Shown here piece by piece: positions 41,972 to 53,370 of a DNA stretch of 64,000 nt. Below the pieces are notes generated by a model. That model was not told the origin of the DNA and did no database searches. It saw only the letters and a program-made list of their open reading frames with translations. Position 1 is the stretch's first letter, and every line of letters starts with the position of its first letter. The DNA is from Xanthostigma xanthostigma (Eukaryota; Arthropoda; Insecta; Raphidioptera; Raphidiidae): the NCBI GenBank assembly GCA_963575645.1, contig OY754470.1, positions 4,472,501 to 4,536,500 of the forward strand, given 5' to 3'. The translations under genes and the position numbers were made by a program.

Positions 41972-42534
41972 TTTTCCAAAATTCTGTAAATGCTAAATTT
42001 AGTTTTTCACTGAATATACCTTAAATATCACCCTAAAAAATATTTTGTGTAAAAAAAAATTCAGCTCCGAAGGAGTTAAGCAGTTATTTTTCAGCAAACA
42101 AACAAGTTCACGTAATAATAACACGTTTAAATGCCACAATGCATATATTAACAAATATACCACTTTGACGGCAGGTTTATGTACTGCAACTCGAGTTTTT
42201 TTACATGATTTTAACTTGAACTGTAGTGCTCTTACCCTATATGAATGAGCATCAAGATCTAAACACATTTTCACTAGTTCTCTCTTCTGTTACTCCAGTA
42301 CAAAGGATACACGGCATCGGCAGTTAGTTACGACTAACGTCGGGCAGCATTACGTAATAATATGTTCGTATACCTCCCGTGTGCCCTCCAACCACCTCTC
42401 CCCTCCGACCGCCCTATTTGCCATAGCGGCTTGTTTAACGCTCTCAAATACGGCTGCTGCGTCCTAGTCCTGTTGTATTATATGAACAACATTATACAAG
42501 CCTTTTTTGAAACCAGCAGTACTCAAAATATATT
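41972..42534. other. Intergenic, upstream of the promoter-like block
   Basis: Small overlapping ORFs on both strands, none recognised. The sequence becomes GC-richer from about 42370 (CCCTCCAACCACCTCTCCCC). Confidence 0.45.
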
Positions 42535-42610
42535 GTTACGCACGCCAGTCGCCACTGATACTGCGCACAGGCAGAAGAGTTTTTGTAGAAGCAGGTAGAG
42601 AAGGGTTTTC

Positions 42611-42740
42611 GAACATTCGAGAAAAAGTCCGCAGATGTGCGTAAGAATATCGACGCAGGTAGATTTTTTCTAGAATGTTCGATCACACCGTAGGAGAAAT
42701 ATATAAACAGACCGCGCCTGCAGTTCACAAGTCAGTCAGA
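42611..42740 (+). promoter_or_regulatory. Heat-shock-type promoter: two HSEs, TATA, initiator
   Basis: GAACATTCGAGAA (42611-42623) and TTCTAGAATGTTC (42668-42680) are both perfect three-unit heat-shock elements of the alternating nGAAn type. TATATAAA follows at 42700-42707. About 30 bp further, CAAGTCAGTCAGAC offers TCAGT initiator sequences (42731-42745). Order and spacing fit an insect polymerase II promoter responsive to heat-shock factor. The downstream block (to about 43010) is repeated at 35280 and has no long ORF, so it is more likely a transposon or LTR promoter, or a relic, than an Hsp gene. Confidence 0.6.
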
Positions 42741-42814
42741 CAGACACAGTTGTGACGATCTAGTGTTCGATCGCCGGACATAAATTATTGAGTTCATATA
42801 TAAATTTTCGTCAT

Positions 42815-43015
42815 TGATCGGATTTTTGGGTGATCGTCAAAATATTCAACAAAAAAGCAAGGAGTATAGTTTAACAATTTTCCTACCGGATAGTTTGCTT
42901 GGTGAATTGAGAGTAAATTTTATTCTAACGAATAAATTTGTTCCAAGATTAGTAACTTCTATCTTTAATAGTGTTCAGGGAATATGGGCATTAAAGATCA
43001 AAATTCGTTGTTGAA
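42815..43015 (+). repeat. Family M repeat downstream of the promoter block
   Basis: GATCGGATTTTTGGGTGATC, TCTAACGAATAAATTTGTTC and AAGATTAGTAACTTCTA match 35290-35460. The 66-codon ORF here is not conserved in the other copy as far as I could read. Confidence 0.6.
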
Positions 43016-44307
43016 GTGCGCACATATTCAGAATATATGTGTACAAAATATCATCGATAGACCTGCTTGACTATAAAAACTTATAATGCGATGGAGCCGA
43101 AAGCGCTATTATTGTTTTCGTTGTCGAACGTGGCGCAGTCCCGCGAGGCAAGACTCTATAGAAGTGGAACTACAAGCTCAACATAAGAATCGAAGCTTCT
43201 TCCGTTCTCGAAGTTTTAAATAAGTTTTAAATAATATATAAGATTTGGTAATTATATATTAACAAAATAAAATAGCCGCTGGAAAAAACTTTATTACATT
43301 GTTTCATTTTTATGTGTAACGGCTAGTGGACTATAAAATAATCGAGCTATATCATTATGTTAATTCGAGTTTAATTTCAGCCACTAAGCCAACCGTTTAA
43401 GTATTTTTTATTGCTTTTTAATTATCAATGGTTAAATGTTTTTTAAATGTAGATGACGGACTAGAGAAAGTATAGGACATTCAGGATTGACGAACCAATC
43501 AATAACGGCCTTGTATAAAGAGTAGGTACTTTCGACATTACTGCTTGGAATTACTATTGTTTTCCCATAGAAGATAGGAAAAAGATTTCTTCCACATCAA
43601 CTTTCGGACAAAATTCAATCCCAGCATTTATTTTGATTTTCTATATTCTTTCGAAAAGTAAATTTGTAACACCACGTCTTAAAAAGCCACGCCGCCACTG
43701 GTGTACTCTGGTGGTCATGTAGAGAAACAGAGGCAAGATGGCAGCTGAGCGTATGAACTAGGAAGTGGTGTTCATGTTAAAAAAAAACTTAAATTAATAA
43801 ATGTGTTGAATTAAATAATATACATGTAACAAACTTACGTTAACAAATATGTTGAATAAAACAATAATAATATACGCTTGAGCGCTGAGATAAAATATAA
43901 TAAAGAATATGAGATTTTAAACACTAGTTTTCCCAATGTTTTCGTGTTTTAAATTTGGCGTAACCATTAGACTTGTGCTGCTGATGGGCATCCATTTTTC
44001 TCTGATTTGAAAATATTTTTCCACAGTTGTTTGGAACTGCTGTTTGTGGCTATATTCATAATGCAATATAATTCCGGGGATTTTATTTGTAATATAATAG
44101 TATAGGTACACAGTTAGCCTAAAGCGCTGCACCGTTTCATACGGCCATCACATGACCTAAATAATACGTTACATAACCACTTTGCCGTATTTATTATACA
44201 AGTTGTAACAATGTGATAATTGAACCAATCATTAACTGCTGCTTATTACAATGAAACCTGTGAACCTGCCAAATGTCTGTATATTATATAACCTTTAAAC
44301 TTCTTTT
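43016..44307. other. Intergenic, nothing recognised
   Basis: Near 43190 GAAGCTTCTTCC and GTTCTCGAAG are out-of-phase heat-shock half-sites. Otherwise AT-rich; the minus-strand ORF 43917-44132 is unremarkable. Confidence 0.45.
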
Positions 44308-44315
44308 AACTAAAC

Positions 44316-44603
44316 CAGGGGTCGGTAACCTGCGGCTCTTTTAATGTAAAGTTGAGGCTCTCCAGTTCCATACGCAAAAAATAATTATTTAATTATATAA
44401 ACCCTTAAAAATCGTCCATTCGATCCAATTTCCACTCGCGTCTCACTGCACCGGCCCCATCGCGACGTGCCGTCCTCGGATATATATATATATATATATA
44501 GGTATATTATACCTAATAAGCAAATACTATAATACTGAAACAAAAATGTTTAGTGGCTCTTTAAAAACTTTTGGCTCTTCCGTCTCAAAAAGTTGCCGAT
44601 CTG
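44316..44603. mobile_element. hAT-type MITE, copy 2
   Basis: Left end CAGGGGTCGGTAACCTGCGG; right end decayed (AGTTGCCGATCTG). The flanks AACTAAAC and ACCTAGAC match at six of eight bases. The interior is collinear with 20947-21271 including the (TA)n run, so this copy is older. Confidence 0.88.
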
Positions 44604-44744
44604 ACCTAGACACATTCAAAATGAACATTTTTTAGGAAGTTTTTGGGTTGTACAATGTACAATGTTAACAATTAAAGAAAATAAAAATGCCCTAATATTT
44701 GTTGATCACTTATGTTTGAAAAACAATAAAACATATTTATTTAA

Positions 44745-45165
44745 AAAAAAAATCCAGCCAATTAGGCGACGAGACCATTCCAACTTCTGACAGATCTACA
44801 AAACAAAATAACAGCTGATTTTTTGTAATTTTCAAAATATTTCCGAAACTAAAGTTGAGAAAAAATTTGAACGAAACTTTCTTGAAAAAATGAACAGAAA
44901 ACAAGCCGTTATGAAAATTATACCATTATTATATAAAAAACAACGTTATAGTATATATCTCTTTTGCGTATGCGCCGATTTTCCCCGAAAACAATAAGGC
45001 TCTTCATATTTGCATGTCAAACATCCTCCCAAAATTTTGTTTCAATTCGCTCATCCGTTAGACTTGTATCGTGCTCACAGACAAACAGGCGCAAAGAGTT
45101 TTTCCAAAAATATGTTTTTTGGATTCGAGCGACCTCAAAACAAAAAGACTTGTGGGTTGGAATGG
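44745..45165 (+). repeat. Family A repeat, internally deleted
   Basis: The start CCAGCCAATTAGGCGACGAG jumps directly to CTGACAGATCTAC; the end TTGTGGGTTGGAATGGTAAT is intact. Confidence 0.82.
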
Positions 45166-45720
45166 TAATAGAATATATGCAATGAGATTTTAGAAATTTT
45201 TTTGTTGAAATAGGCGTCTCACTGTCTGCATTTATTAAAGTGAACAAACTTTAGAAATAAATGTGTCACTGTAGAGTAATGTAACTCAGTCCGCCGCGAT
45301 AGTGGAAAGATTCGGGGTTCGTATCCCGATGGTGACATTGTTTGAGAAATAAATTTTTCTAATATAGACATGTAACAATGGGTGTTTTAACAATGTAGCA
45401 ACAGAAGCTATTCTTTAAAGTTTTTAGAAATAAATTTCACTTTAATTATATAGTTTAATTAAAATATATGATTTTGTATTGTGTGATATGCTCTAAAAGT
45501 ATACTGTGAAAATCAGTATCAACGTTTTTTGTGGAGTATTTCTTTTGTTATGATACAGTCAGTATTTTGTTTATAAAACATAAAGGCGATGAAAAACTCG
45601 CATCTGGTTTTCCGACATTATATGGTTACAACAGTGCAAACACTAAAGCAATATTTACAGAGCGTTGTGTACCTATTAAGTTTTTCATTTAATTTCATAA
45701 AATTGAACTAATTATTTTAG
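45166..45720. other. Intergenic, one tRNA-arm-like sequence
   Basis: GGGGTTCGTATCCCGATGG near 45315 looks like a T-arm, but a full cloverleaf could not be supported. No gene. Confidence 0.45.
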
Positions 45721-45770
45721 TCAAAATGTGTATGGCTTTAGCTTCTTGCCTAAAGATATACACATTTTGA
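45721..45770. repeat. 50-nt hairpin
   Basis: TCAAAATGTGTAT pairs with ATACACATTTTGA, and inside it CTTTAG with CTAAAG; small loop. It is isolated, not part of a repeat recognised elsewhere in the window. Confidence 0.85.
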
Positions 45771-46179
45771 ATAATATAATTACTCCAGTTTCATAAAAAT
45801 GAATGAAAAATTAAATATACAATTTTATATAAAAATCTTTATTTTCGCACAAATATAAATAGATTGTTATGGACAAACACAATGTATTGATGTCCTCCTT
45901 GAGTTGAGGATATTTATTTTATATGTACTGCAGAGAGAGCGAAAACTGCGTAGGTATACCATTATAATGCAATAATATATTTACTTTAATAAAAATGATG
46001 TGATATGTTCGACGCGTATATTTTTTTATGTATGTTCAGTTATAATTTTTCGATAGATTAGCTGATTTGAAAAATTTTGACGCCATTTCATTCTGAATGT
46101 TTCTGGGTTGGTACCATAAAATTTTTATAAGAATCGGTTCGGTCGTTTTTAACTAACTTCAAACAAGGACATTTTTACC
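45771..46179. other. Intergenic, nothing recognised
   Basis: AT-rich spacer. Confidence 0.5.
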
Positions 46180-46876
46180 ATTGCAACCCGCAAGTGGGGA
46201 ATTCTACTAATTTAGATCAAACATCACTTTTCATAATTTTACAATATCTTTTCGTTTTGACGTCCCCCGAATCCAAAAAACATATTTTAGTCTGTGAACA
46301 CGATACAGGTCAAACGGATAAACAGATTGAAATCAAGTTTTGGGAGGATATTTGATACGTAAATATGAAGAACCCTACTGTTTTCGGGGAAAATCAGCGC
46401 ATGCGCAGAAGAGATAGATGCTATAACTTTATTTTTTTATATAATAATGAGATACTTTTCATAACGGTTTATTATTGTATTTATTTTTTCAAAAAAGTTT
46501 CGTTAATTTTTTTTTCTAAACTTTATAGTTTTGGAAATATTTTGAAAATAAAAAAAATCAGCTCATTCGTTTCGTAGATCTGTCAGAAAAAAACTAGTTA
46601 AGCATGCTATGATTACTCAAATCTTTGATTTTAAATCTTTGATTAACGTCTGATTGGAACTCTTCAATAAATAAAATTATCGACCAATTTTTCATGCTTT
46701 GATTAATTTTTACATGATGTGGAACATATTATGTAGGTAACCATGTAGTAAATATCATATTGAATACTGGCCATTACCCGCGTCAACTCACGCGATATCA
46801 GAAATTTTATTTTTTTATATGTCAACATTTTGAACTTGGAATGGTCCCGTTGCCCGATTGGCTGGAATTTTTTTTC
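46180..46876 (-). repeat. Family A repeat, reverse, with a nested insertion
   Basis: Near full length; the minus strand runs from the T-run end (46876) to ACCCGCAAGTGG (46190). It is interrupted at 46615-46692 by a short retro-insertion. Confidence 0.85.
46615..46692 (-). mobile_element. 78-bp truncated retro-insertion (family K) with duplication
   Basis: Flanked by CATGCTATGATT (46603-46614) and CATGCTTTGATT (46693-46704), a 12-bp target duplication with one mismatch. Read on the minus strand the insert ends in a short tandem AATCAAAGATTT tail. Relatives (AATCAGACGTTAATCAAAGA) are at 48840, 56360 and 38070. It fits an extremely 5'-truncated LINE. Confidence 0.75.
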
Positions 46877-47295
46877 GTAATTCGCTTTGCAACGTACGGC
46901 GATAGTGTGAACTTGACCATATGTATGTGTTAAACACAGTTATAAGCATAAATGCACATAACGTTGTTGCAGGCAATAATTTAACACGGACGTATAAATT
47001 TGCTTACCGGCTTGAAATCTTACGTAATTAACACTATATTCATGTACGATGCAGCAATATGCACCTCCGTATGATATAGTTACTATTATTTTTTTTCTTT
47101 TTATTAAAACTTTAAAATTTGCTGCTTCAGGTACAAAAAATATGTTCCGGTTGTTCAAGTTTTATATAACTAATTAAAAGATTATCAGCATATTTCATAA
47201 ACAATGAAACTTACCGGAGTTTTATTTTCAGTAGATCGTATCTATATAGTGTGCAATCTAAGTGGAATGCAGATTCGTACCAAAGAGTAAATTAT
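46877..47295. other. Intergenic, nothing recognised
   Basis: AT-rich; no gene or bounded repeat noticed. Confidence 0.5.
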
Positions 47296-47690
47296 AGTGC
47301 TCCTTTCTGGGAGTGGAGCGAGTCGCGCTTTTTTGTGATTGACTGAGCGCCATTGCTCTGTGCTGAGCTGTTCTCTATTGTTGCATTCGCACATTTACAG
47401 AGCGCACACAGCACAGGCCACAGAGGCACTAGTGAACTTTGCACGTACGGAGTTATCTTTGCTGAGTCATTTAATGTTGAATGACACACTGTAACTATAA
47501 TAGTACTAAGCTTACAGTGACTTAAATCATCCACATTGACGTCGTTGACAAAGATATAATATTGTAACAATAAACAATATTATTGTTAAGCTTTTATTAT
47601 ACTTTATAGTTGATCCGAAATTCGAATAATATAAAATCAGAATCATATTAAAAGGAGCTTAGAGCTGAGTGTGTATTGTGCTGTGCAATA
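47296..47690 (+). repeat. Dispersed repeat, family G, copy 2
   Basis: Collinear with 838-1245 (GAGCGCCATTGCTCTGTGCT to GAGCTGAGTGTGTATTGTGC). The minus ORF at 47292-47570 and the one at 853-1041 are readings of the same repeat, which explains their similarity. Confidence 0.78.
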
Positions 47691-47754
47691 TACTAAAATA
47701 AAGCAAAATCTGTCGAATCCTATACTCTTATGTATTTCCGTTTAAATCGAAGTA

Positions 47755-48300
47755 AAAAATTCCAGCCAATTGTGCGACGAGACCATTTCAACTTCAAAAA
47801 TATTGGCAGACGCGGGTAATGGCTAGTATTCAATATGATATTTGCTATTCGTTACCATGATTACCTACATAATATGTTCACGTCATGTAAAAATTAATCA
47901 AAGCATGCTTAATTATAAAGTATAAAAAAAAATGTTTAACAAAACTTTATTGAAAAAATAAATAGAATAATAAGCCGTTATGAAAAGTATATCATTATTA
48001 TATAAAAAAACACTGTTCTAGTATATATCTGTTCTGCGCATGCACCGATTTTCCCCAAAAATAATAGGGCTCTTCATATGTCCATACCAAACATCCTCCC
48101 AATATTTGGTTTCAATCCGTTCATTAGTTTGATCTGTATCGTTCTCACAGACAAACAGACCAACCGACTAACAGACAAACAGACGTACATTTCTTAAAAT
48201 ACATTTTTTTGGATTCGGGGCACCTCAAAACGAAAAAATATTGTAAAATTTTAAAAAGTGAATTTTTACCTAAACTAGAATAATTCCCCACTTGTGGGTT
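47755..48300 (+). repeat. Family A repeat with internal deletion
   Basis: Start CCAGCCAATTGTGCGACGAG, end CCCCACTTGTGGGTTAG. The middle TTTCTGACAGATC part is missing. An extra CCAACCGACTAACAGAC repeat is present near the end. Confidence 0.8.
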
Positions 48301-48714
48301 AGAGAAAAAATGAATATCATTTTTAATTTTTTCCGCCCATTTAAACTTTTTAAAATAATGATCCACTCGTAAAACGCTGTGAAGTGAGTAAATCTTATGT
48401 TATGCAACACAGTTCTGCCAACCTGCACTCGTAAAAAAGCTCTAACATCGAACAAAGAAAGCCACATCTGCGTGTTCATTTGCGGTATGTTATATTATTA
48501 TGTTGGTACTATCAGTACTATAAATTCAAAATGTTTAATTCTAAAAACGTATTATACAAACGCTTTACAAAAGTCTACTAAACAACTCTACAAAATTTTA
48601 TTATTAAATCTAATAGTTAATGGGATCAAATCAAGGGCAGACTATTTATTTTTTTAAAATCATTTTTTGTTCCTATGTCAGTATCTCGAATACGGCTCAA
48701 GCCTACTTAATGAA
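48301..48714. other. Intergenic, nothing recognised
   Basis: ORFs on both strands (48270-48479, 48397-48657) overlap and are unrecognised. Confidence 0.45.
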
Positions 48715-48860
48715 ATTTATCAGTTCTGAAGAAGATCCAAATCCGGACCGAAACGTTAATGTATTGAATTAATATAATTTATGTTAATATATTAGTCTGA
48801 AAATTTGGTCTATAATTTTATTTATTGAAGAGTTCTAATCAGACGTTAATCAAAGATTTG
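48715..48860 (+). repeat. Repeat tail with CTGAAGA-stem-GAAACG motif and family K end
   Basis: CTGAAGAAGATCC, a short loop and GGACCGAAACGTT resemble a hammerhead core. About 80 bp on, TAATCAGACGTTAATCAAAG is the family K terminus. Confidence 0.55.
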
Positions 48861-50154
48861 TTTATTTATTTTATTATTTAATTTAATAAGTATTACGCTA
48901 GAAATGGTAAGATTTTTTCATGAAATAAACGAGATACAAAATTACTTTTGGTGATAAAAATACTATAAACAAGTACATACTAAAAAATGCACTTAGTCTC
49001 ATTGATTTTGTCGATTCAATTCTGTCAATTTAAGTGAGTTGATAATTTGAGTGTCACATCATAATATTAAAATACAGTGCTAAAACGTTTACTGTTTGAA
49101 TAAACTATTGTAGTAAAAAAGTGTCTTTTATGTTTTTAATAAACAGGTTTATGCACTGCAGTAAAAAATATAGTATGCTCAATTTTATTGACAGTAGACA
49201 CAAAAAAATCACTGTATCACGTTCATATTACTTTTCACAAACTATTTTTATCTGGAACACAACGCATTTTGTTAGATTATTCCATTATAATGGAAATCAT
49301 AATATATCTGTATCTATCATATATGTATTAATTAACTATATCTACTCAATGTGGGATGAGTGAACGCAACAAAACGTATCGAAAATATATCTGCGTCTCT
49401 TTCTTCGATGTAATTCCCTGATTTCTCCGATGATAGGATCGGTTGATGTACTTGCATTCAATCAGAATAAAGTATCTCTGTTTCAAAAAGGTTGTCTTTT
49501 TCTATATGACATTAACATGGGCGTACTCAGCTTTTGGCCCAGGAGGGGGCAAATTAGAAATTTCTTAAACCGGGTCCCCCGTGCTTGTTTTGCCCTTCTG
49601 GATACGCCAGTGCTTACGGCGTAAAAAAAGACAGAAGTATATGTTTCACCCTAATAGTAGATTGCGTTTTTATTGCTATGATCAGTATAGAATAAAAGTA
49701 TATGATGGAAATATTCGACTATGTGTAATGTGTATATATTTATTTGGTTGGATTTTCTCTGCGTAAACTTGAACTTACCATATCACAATACAAAGAGAGT
49801 ACCTAGTTAGCCTTTTCCACAAAACAGTTGCTTGCTTTTACGTTCTCACGTGAAAACTCTGTGTATTTCATTATAAAAGCAATAATATAAAATACTTGCT
49901 ACGACTTTTAGTATATGCAATAAGGCACTGCAGAATATATCTAAATGTGTGCAGTTTGTTGCATACATTTATCTGGCTAAAGACATAAAAATATTTTGTT
50001 GCGACATTAAACAAAACAAAAAGAATGTGTGATTTTAAAACCGCGGAGATAATTAAGTACAAAGCAAATTTTGGTAATGTACTTCTTCCCAAAATGTTGA
50101 ATATGGATCAATAATTTGTTTTTGAAACTTTCTTATTTGCGATTTGAATAAGTC
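48861..50154. other. Intergenic, nothing firmly recognised
   Basis: AT-rich. Near 49522-49615, GGGCGTACTCAGC and GGATACGCCAGTG suggest the ends of a small decayed element, but the pairing is too poor to call. Small ORFs are unrecognised. Confidence 0.45.
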
Positions 50155-50385
50155 TATTACACTAAGCTGCCAGGCAGCACAGCCACCCGCGGCACCGGTG
50201 ACGCTCTCGTCATTGGGCATTGCTTCTTATGGAGCTTATTAGATTAAGGCAGCCGGTGGCGCCGCCACAAACTGGCTGGCAACCGCGAATGGCGGAGAGT
50301 CGTTGCGAGGCATTACATCATACCGAGCCTATTACACTGGGCTGCCAGGTGGCACAGCCAGTCCCGCCATCACTCGGTTTGCTGT
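50155..50385 (+). repeat. GC-rich block with a diverged direct repeat
   Basis: ATTACACTAAGCTGCCAGGC (50157) and ATTACACTGGGCTGCCAGGT (50331) each lead into GGCACAGCCA-like sequence. The intervening 150 bp is the most GC-rich part of the neighbourhood. The ORF at 50220-50435 crosses it but resembles nothing known. Confidence 0.6.
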
Positions 50386-50538
50386 TGTTCAACTGCACAA
50401 ATAAAATGTTCGGTATTAACTTTTGTGTCCAATAACTTCTGGCACTCTCAGTTGCGTAATATTTTTTTGCGTAAAGAGTTTGACGACGACGTAGACTATA
50501 TACAGTGATTTCATGTTGATGTGGCAGCTACGGAAATC

Positions 50539-50608
50539 ATTACAGAAAATCGTTTTCTTGGACTCACGGTCTATATGTTGCATTTTATGTGGAACGATTT
50601 TCTGTAAT
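50539..50608. repeat. Hairpin with exact 16-bp stem
   Basis: ATTACAGAAAATCGTT and AACGATTTTCTGTAAT, 38 nt apart. It is isolated, and no copy was seen elsewhere in the window. Confidence 0.85.
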
Positions 50609-51204
50609 GTATTCATGATTTTCATAGCTAACGCATCAAAACACTTCATGTATACATCGCATTTTAAGTAGGTATTCTGTACTTCAACTGTATTTTTATT
50701 TTAATGTTTTTCCGTGTATACAAAAATGTTAAGAACGAAACTTTATGGACAGCTGTTTATATTTTTTCTTTTAATAGTTGCGCAAAATAATGTGAGTATG
50801 TAGAAAATGCAGTGTTAAGGTACAGCATGTTAAATATAAGTTATTCACTGGTCGCTATTCGTGTAGACACTAGACAGATTTTAATGAGAATTGCAAGGCA
50901 TTAAACCGCTCACCGTTGTGTTTTAAGTGCCCTGTAATACCGACCATGCACTTACATATATTTTAATTGCTTTATCACTATAAAACATTGACTCAAAAGC
51001 AATTATCAGAGATTGGTTCGAATGACTTTAATTCAATTATAGATTTTATTTTAATTATAACTAGGTACCGGTGATTAACAGGGCGATCAAAAATTTAAAC
51101 AATCACTGATTGTATAATTAACTTCGTATTACTGTTGTGGCGCTTTTCAATAAATCAATTATTTTTCCCGGAAAAATTCTACAATGTTTTTATGAAAAAC
51201 GTGG
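50609..51204. other. Intergenic, nothing recognised
   Basis: AT-rich; no gene or bounded repeat. Confidence 0.5.
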
Positions 51205-51629
51205 CTGGAAAGATTTCTGCTGGCCGGCAGGCTGGGTACGAGGCTGGAAATGACGTCACTGCGGGCTCGCCTGCTAGCTCAAAAGATAAATTTTAAAATT
51301 AGAACAGGAGCTATTTTAATTGCTAGATCTCCTGCTTGCTCTGAGCAAGAACCAATCAGGAAACAGTATCTTGTCACGTGGGTGACTTAAATAAACGCCC
51401 ACAAACCAACACGGTGCCATTCTGCTCAGAGTCAGACACAGACACGTTTTGATGTGTTTATATTTGAACTGTCACTGCGCGCGCACCAGATCTATCCCCA
51501 AAACAAGCTTGAAAAGACGTCTCGTGTGAAGCGAGCACATAAAAGCTATTAAGAAAATCAGCGCTAGAAACTAATAGTCAAATCTAGCAAGGAATCTAGC
51601 GGCATATCCAGCCTCGTGTACAGCGGTCT
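51205..51629 (+). mobile_element. Family B MITE, left end lost
   Basis: From GCTGGCCGGCAGGCTGGGTA to GCCTCGTGTACAGCGGTCT, followed by TAA. The left inverted repeat is missing, so it cannot move. Confidence 0.85.
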
Positions 51630-52069
51630 TAACGTCATTGTAGAACTGACATTGTTTTCTGCAACCCAGTGTTTATCTCTAAATAATTGTGCACCGCTGA
51701 CGATTTCTGTTTAGGATATCTCTGGTCATAATCTATAGAGATAATAATCAGAGGTATCCAATTAATATTGCCTTTCTAATGATTCCACCTGCGGTCCTTT
51801 GGTAGCTTTTTGTTTGCGACTATATAGAAACATAATACCTCCTTGTAGTCGCTTTGGCGGCACATATAATAATTAAAATCAATAGTGGTAACTCACTGGT
51901 CTTTGAGAAAACTAATTAACTTGAACTGACGCAAGCGCACTTCTGAATCCGTATTAGTTTGAAACATAAACTTCTCATTATTATTGTCTCGAGACTTATA
52001 CCTGCTGTTGCACAACAATTCAGAAGTTAAAAAAATTAATATTATCGTTATTAGTCTATTATCAGCTTC
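51630..52069. other. Intergenic, nothing recognised
   Basis: No gene or shared repeat noticed. Confidence 0.5.
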
Positions 52070-52680
52070 AAAAATATTGACATTTGATATGGTATAATTA
52101 AGAAAACAAAATTTCTGATATCGCGTGAGGTAACGCGGGTAATGGCTAGTATTCAATACGGTATTTGCTATTCGGTGCCATGGTTACCTACATAATATAT
52201 TCCACGTCATGTAAAAATTAATCAAAGCATGCCTAACTAGTTTATTTCTGACAGATCTACAAAACAAAAGAACAGCTGATTTTTTTGTTTTCAAAATATT
52301 TCCGAAACTATAAAGTTTAAAAAAAATTTTTTTAACGAAACTTTCTTGAAAAAATAAATAGAATAAATAAGCCGTTATGAAAAGCATACCATTATTATAT
52401 AAAAACATCGTTATAGCATATATCTCTTCTGCACATGCGCCGATTTTCCCCAAAAACAATGGGGCTCTTCATATTTGCGTACCAAACATCCTCCCAAAAT
52501 TTGGTTTCAATTCGTTTATTCGTTTGAGCTGTACCGTGCTCACAGACTAACAGACGCACAGAGTTTTTCCAAAAATATGTTTTTTTGAATTCAGGGGACC
52601 TCAAAACGAGAAGATATAGTAAAATTTTGAAAAGGGATTTTTGATCTAAACGAGTACCATTCTCAACTTATGGGTTGGAA
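52070..52680 (+). repeat. Family A repeat, 5' end missing
   Basis: Begins inside the family (TTGACATTTGATATGG) and runs to ACTTATGGGTTGGAA. Minus ORFs at 51893-52604 are repeat readings. Confidence 0.85.
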
Positions 52681-53370
52681 AAAATGTTAGGTATTTGACA
52701 ATAGGTATAAATTATTATTTAGTAATTGTTATTAGTCGAGTTAAAACATGGACTCATTTGCTGCTTTCGCTTGGTTAACTATTTTATATTAATCACTTTT
52801 CATATATTTGTTATTATGACGTTGATATTTTACTGCTGCTAAGTTTTGATTTGGGTTGTATGAGGAAACATTATTCTCGTTTCGTTTTGAACCCCTCTCA
52901 CCCCTTTAAAGTTTAAACTAACACTATGATGGCGTCGTGTAACGGAGCGTGCAATCAACACAAATAATATTTGATAAATTTAAAGTTACGTTTCATTGTA
53001 TCTCCTTACGTTGCATTAGTGGAGTTGATTTGTTCTGCATATGCGTCAATCGTTAGATAACAGTGAAATGCTAACAAGCCTTTACCTTTGAAGCCTTTTC
53101 GACTGACGATACCTGTCTAACCATGTGTTAGATATGTCGGTTACTTGTTAGTATATGTATATGTCATAGTCAATGTTTCATGTGGATACCGACTTTCAGG
53201 GATGAATGGTTCCAGATATTTAATTCCAATATTGTAGGCTTTAAAATATCTGAAACGTATAAACATGAGTAAAGTGGTTACTATGTGATCACAGTGACTG
53301 TTACTCCGGTTACACAAAAATCACAGTGAAAAATCATCGTTACTTTGTCACGTCGATCCCGTTACGTCGG
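52681..53370. other. Intergenic, nothing recognised
   Basis: No gene. GTGATCACAGTGACTGTTAC near 53288 anticipates the palindromes of the next repeat. Confidence 0.5.

Noticed and set aside
42534..43320. Solo LTR around the heat-shock-type promoter
   Set aside because: TGTTACG at 42534 and GTGTAACG near 43313 could be LTR edges, but no target duplication, primer site or second LTR was found.
45250..45345. tRNA-like sequence with GTGTCACT/GGTGACAT outer pairing
   Set aside because: The outer arms and a T-arm-like GGGGTTCGTATCCC are present, but D-arm and anticodon arm cannot be folded convincingly.
49522..49615. Small element with GGCGTACTC/GGATACGCC ends
   Set aside because: Arms pair over fewer than ten contiguous bases and no duplication is visible.
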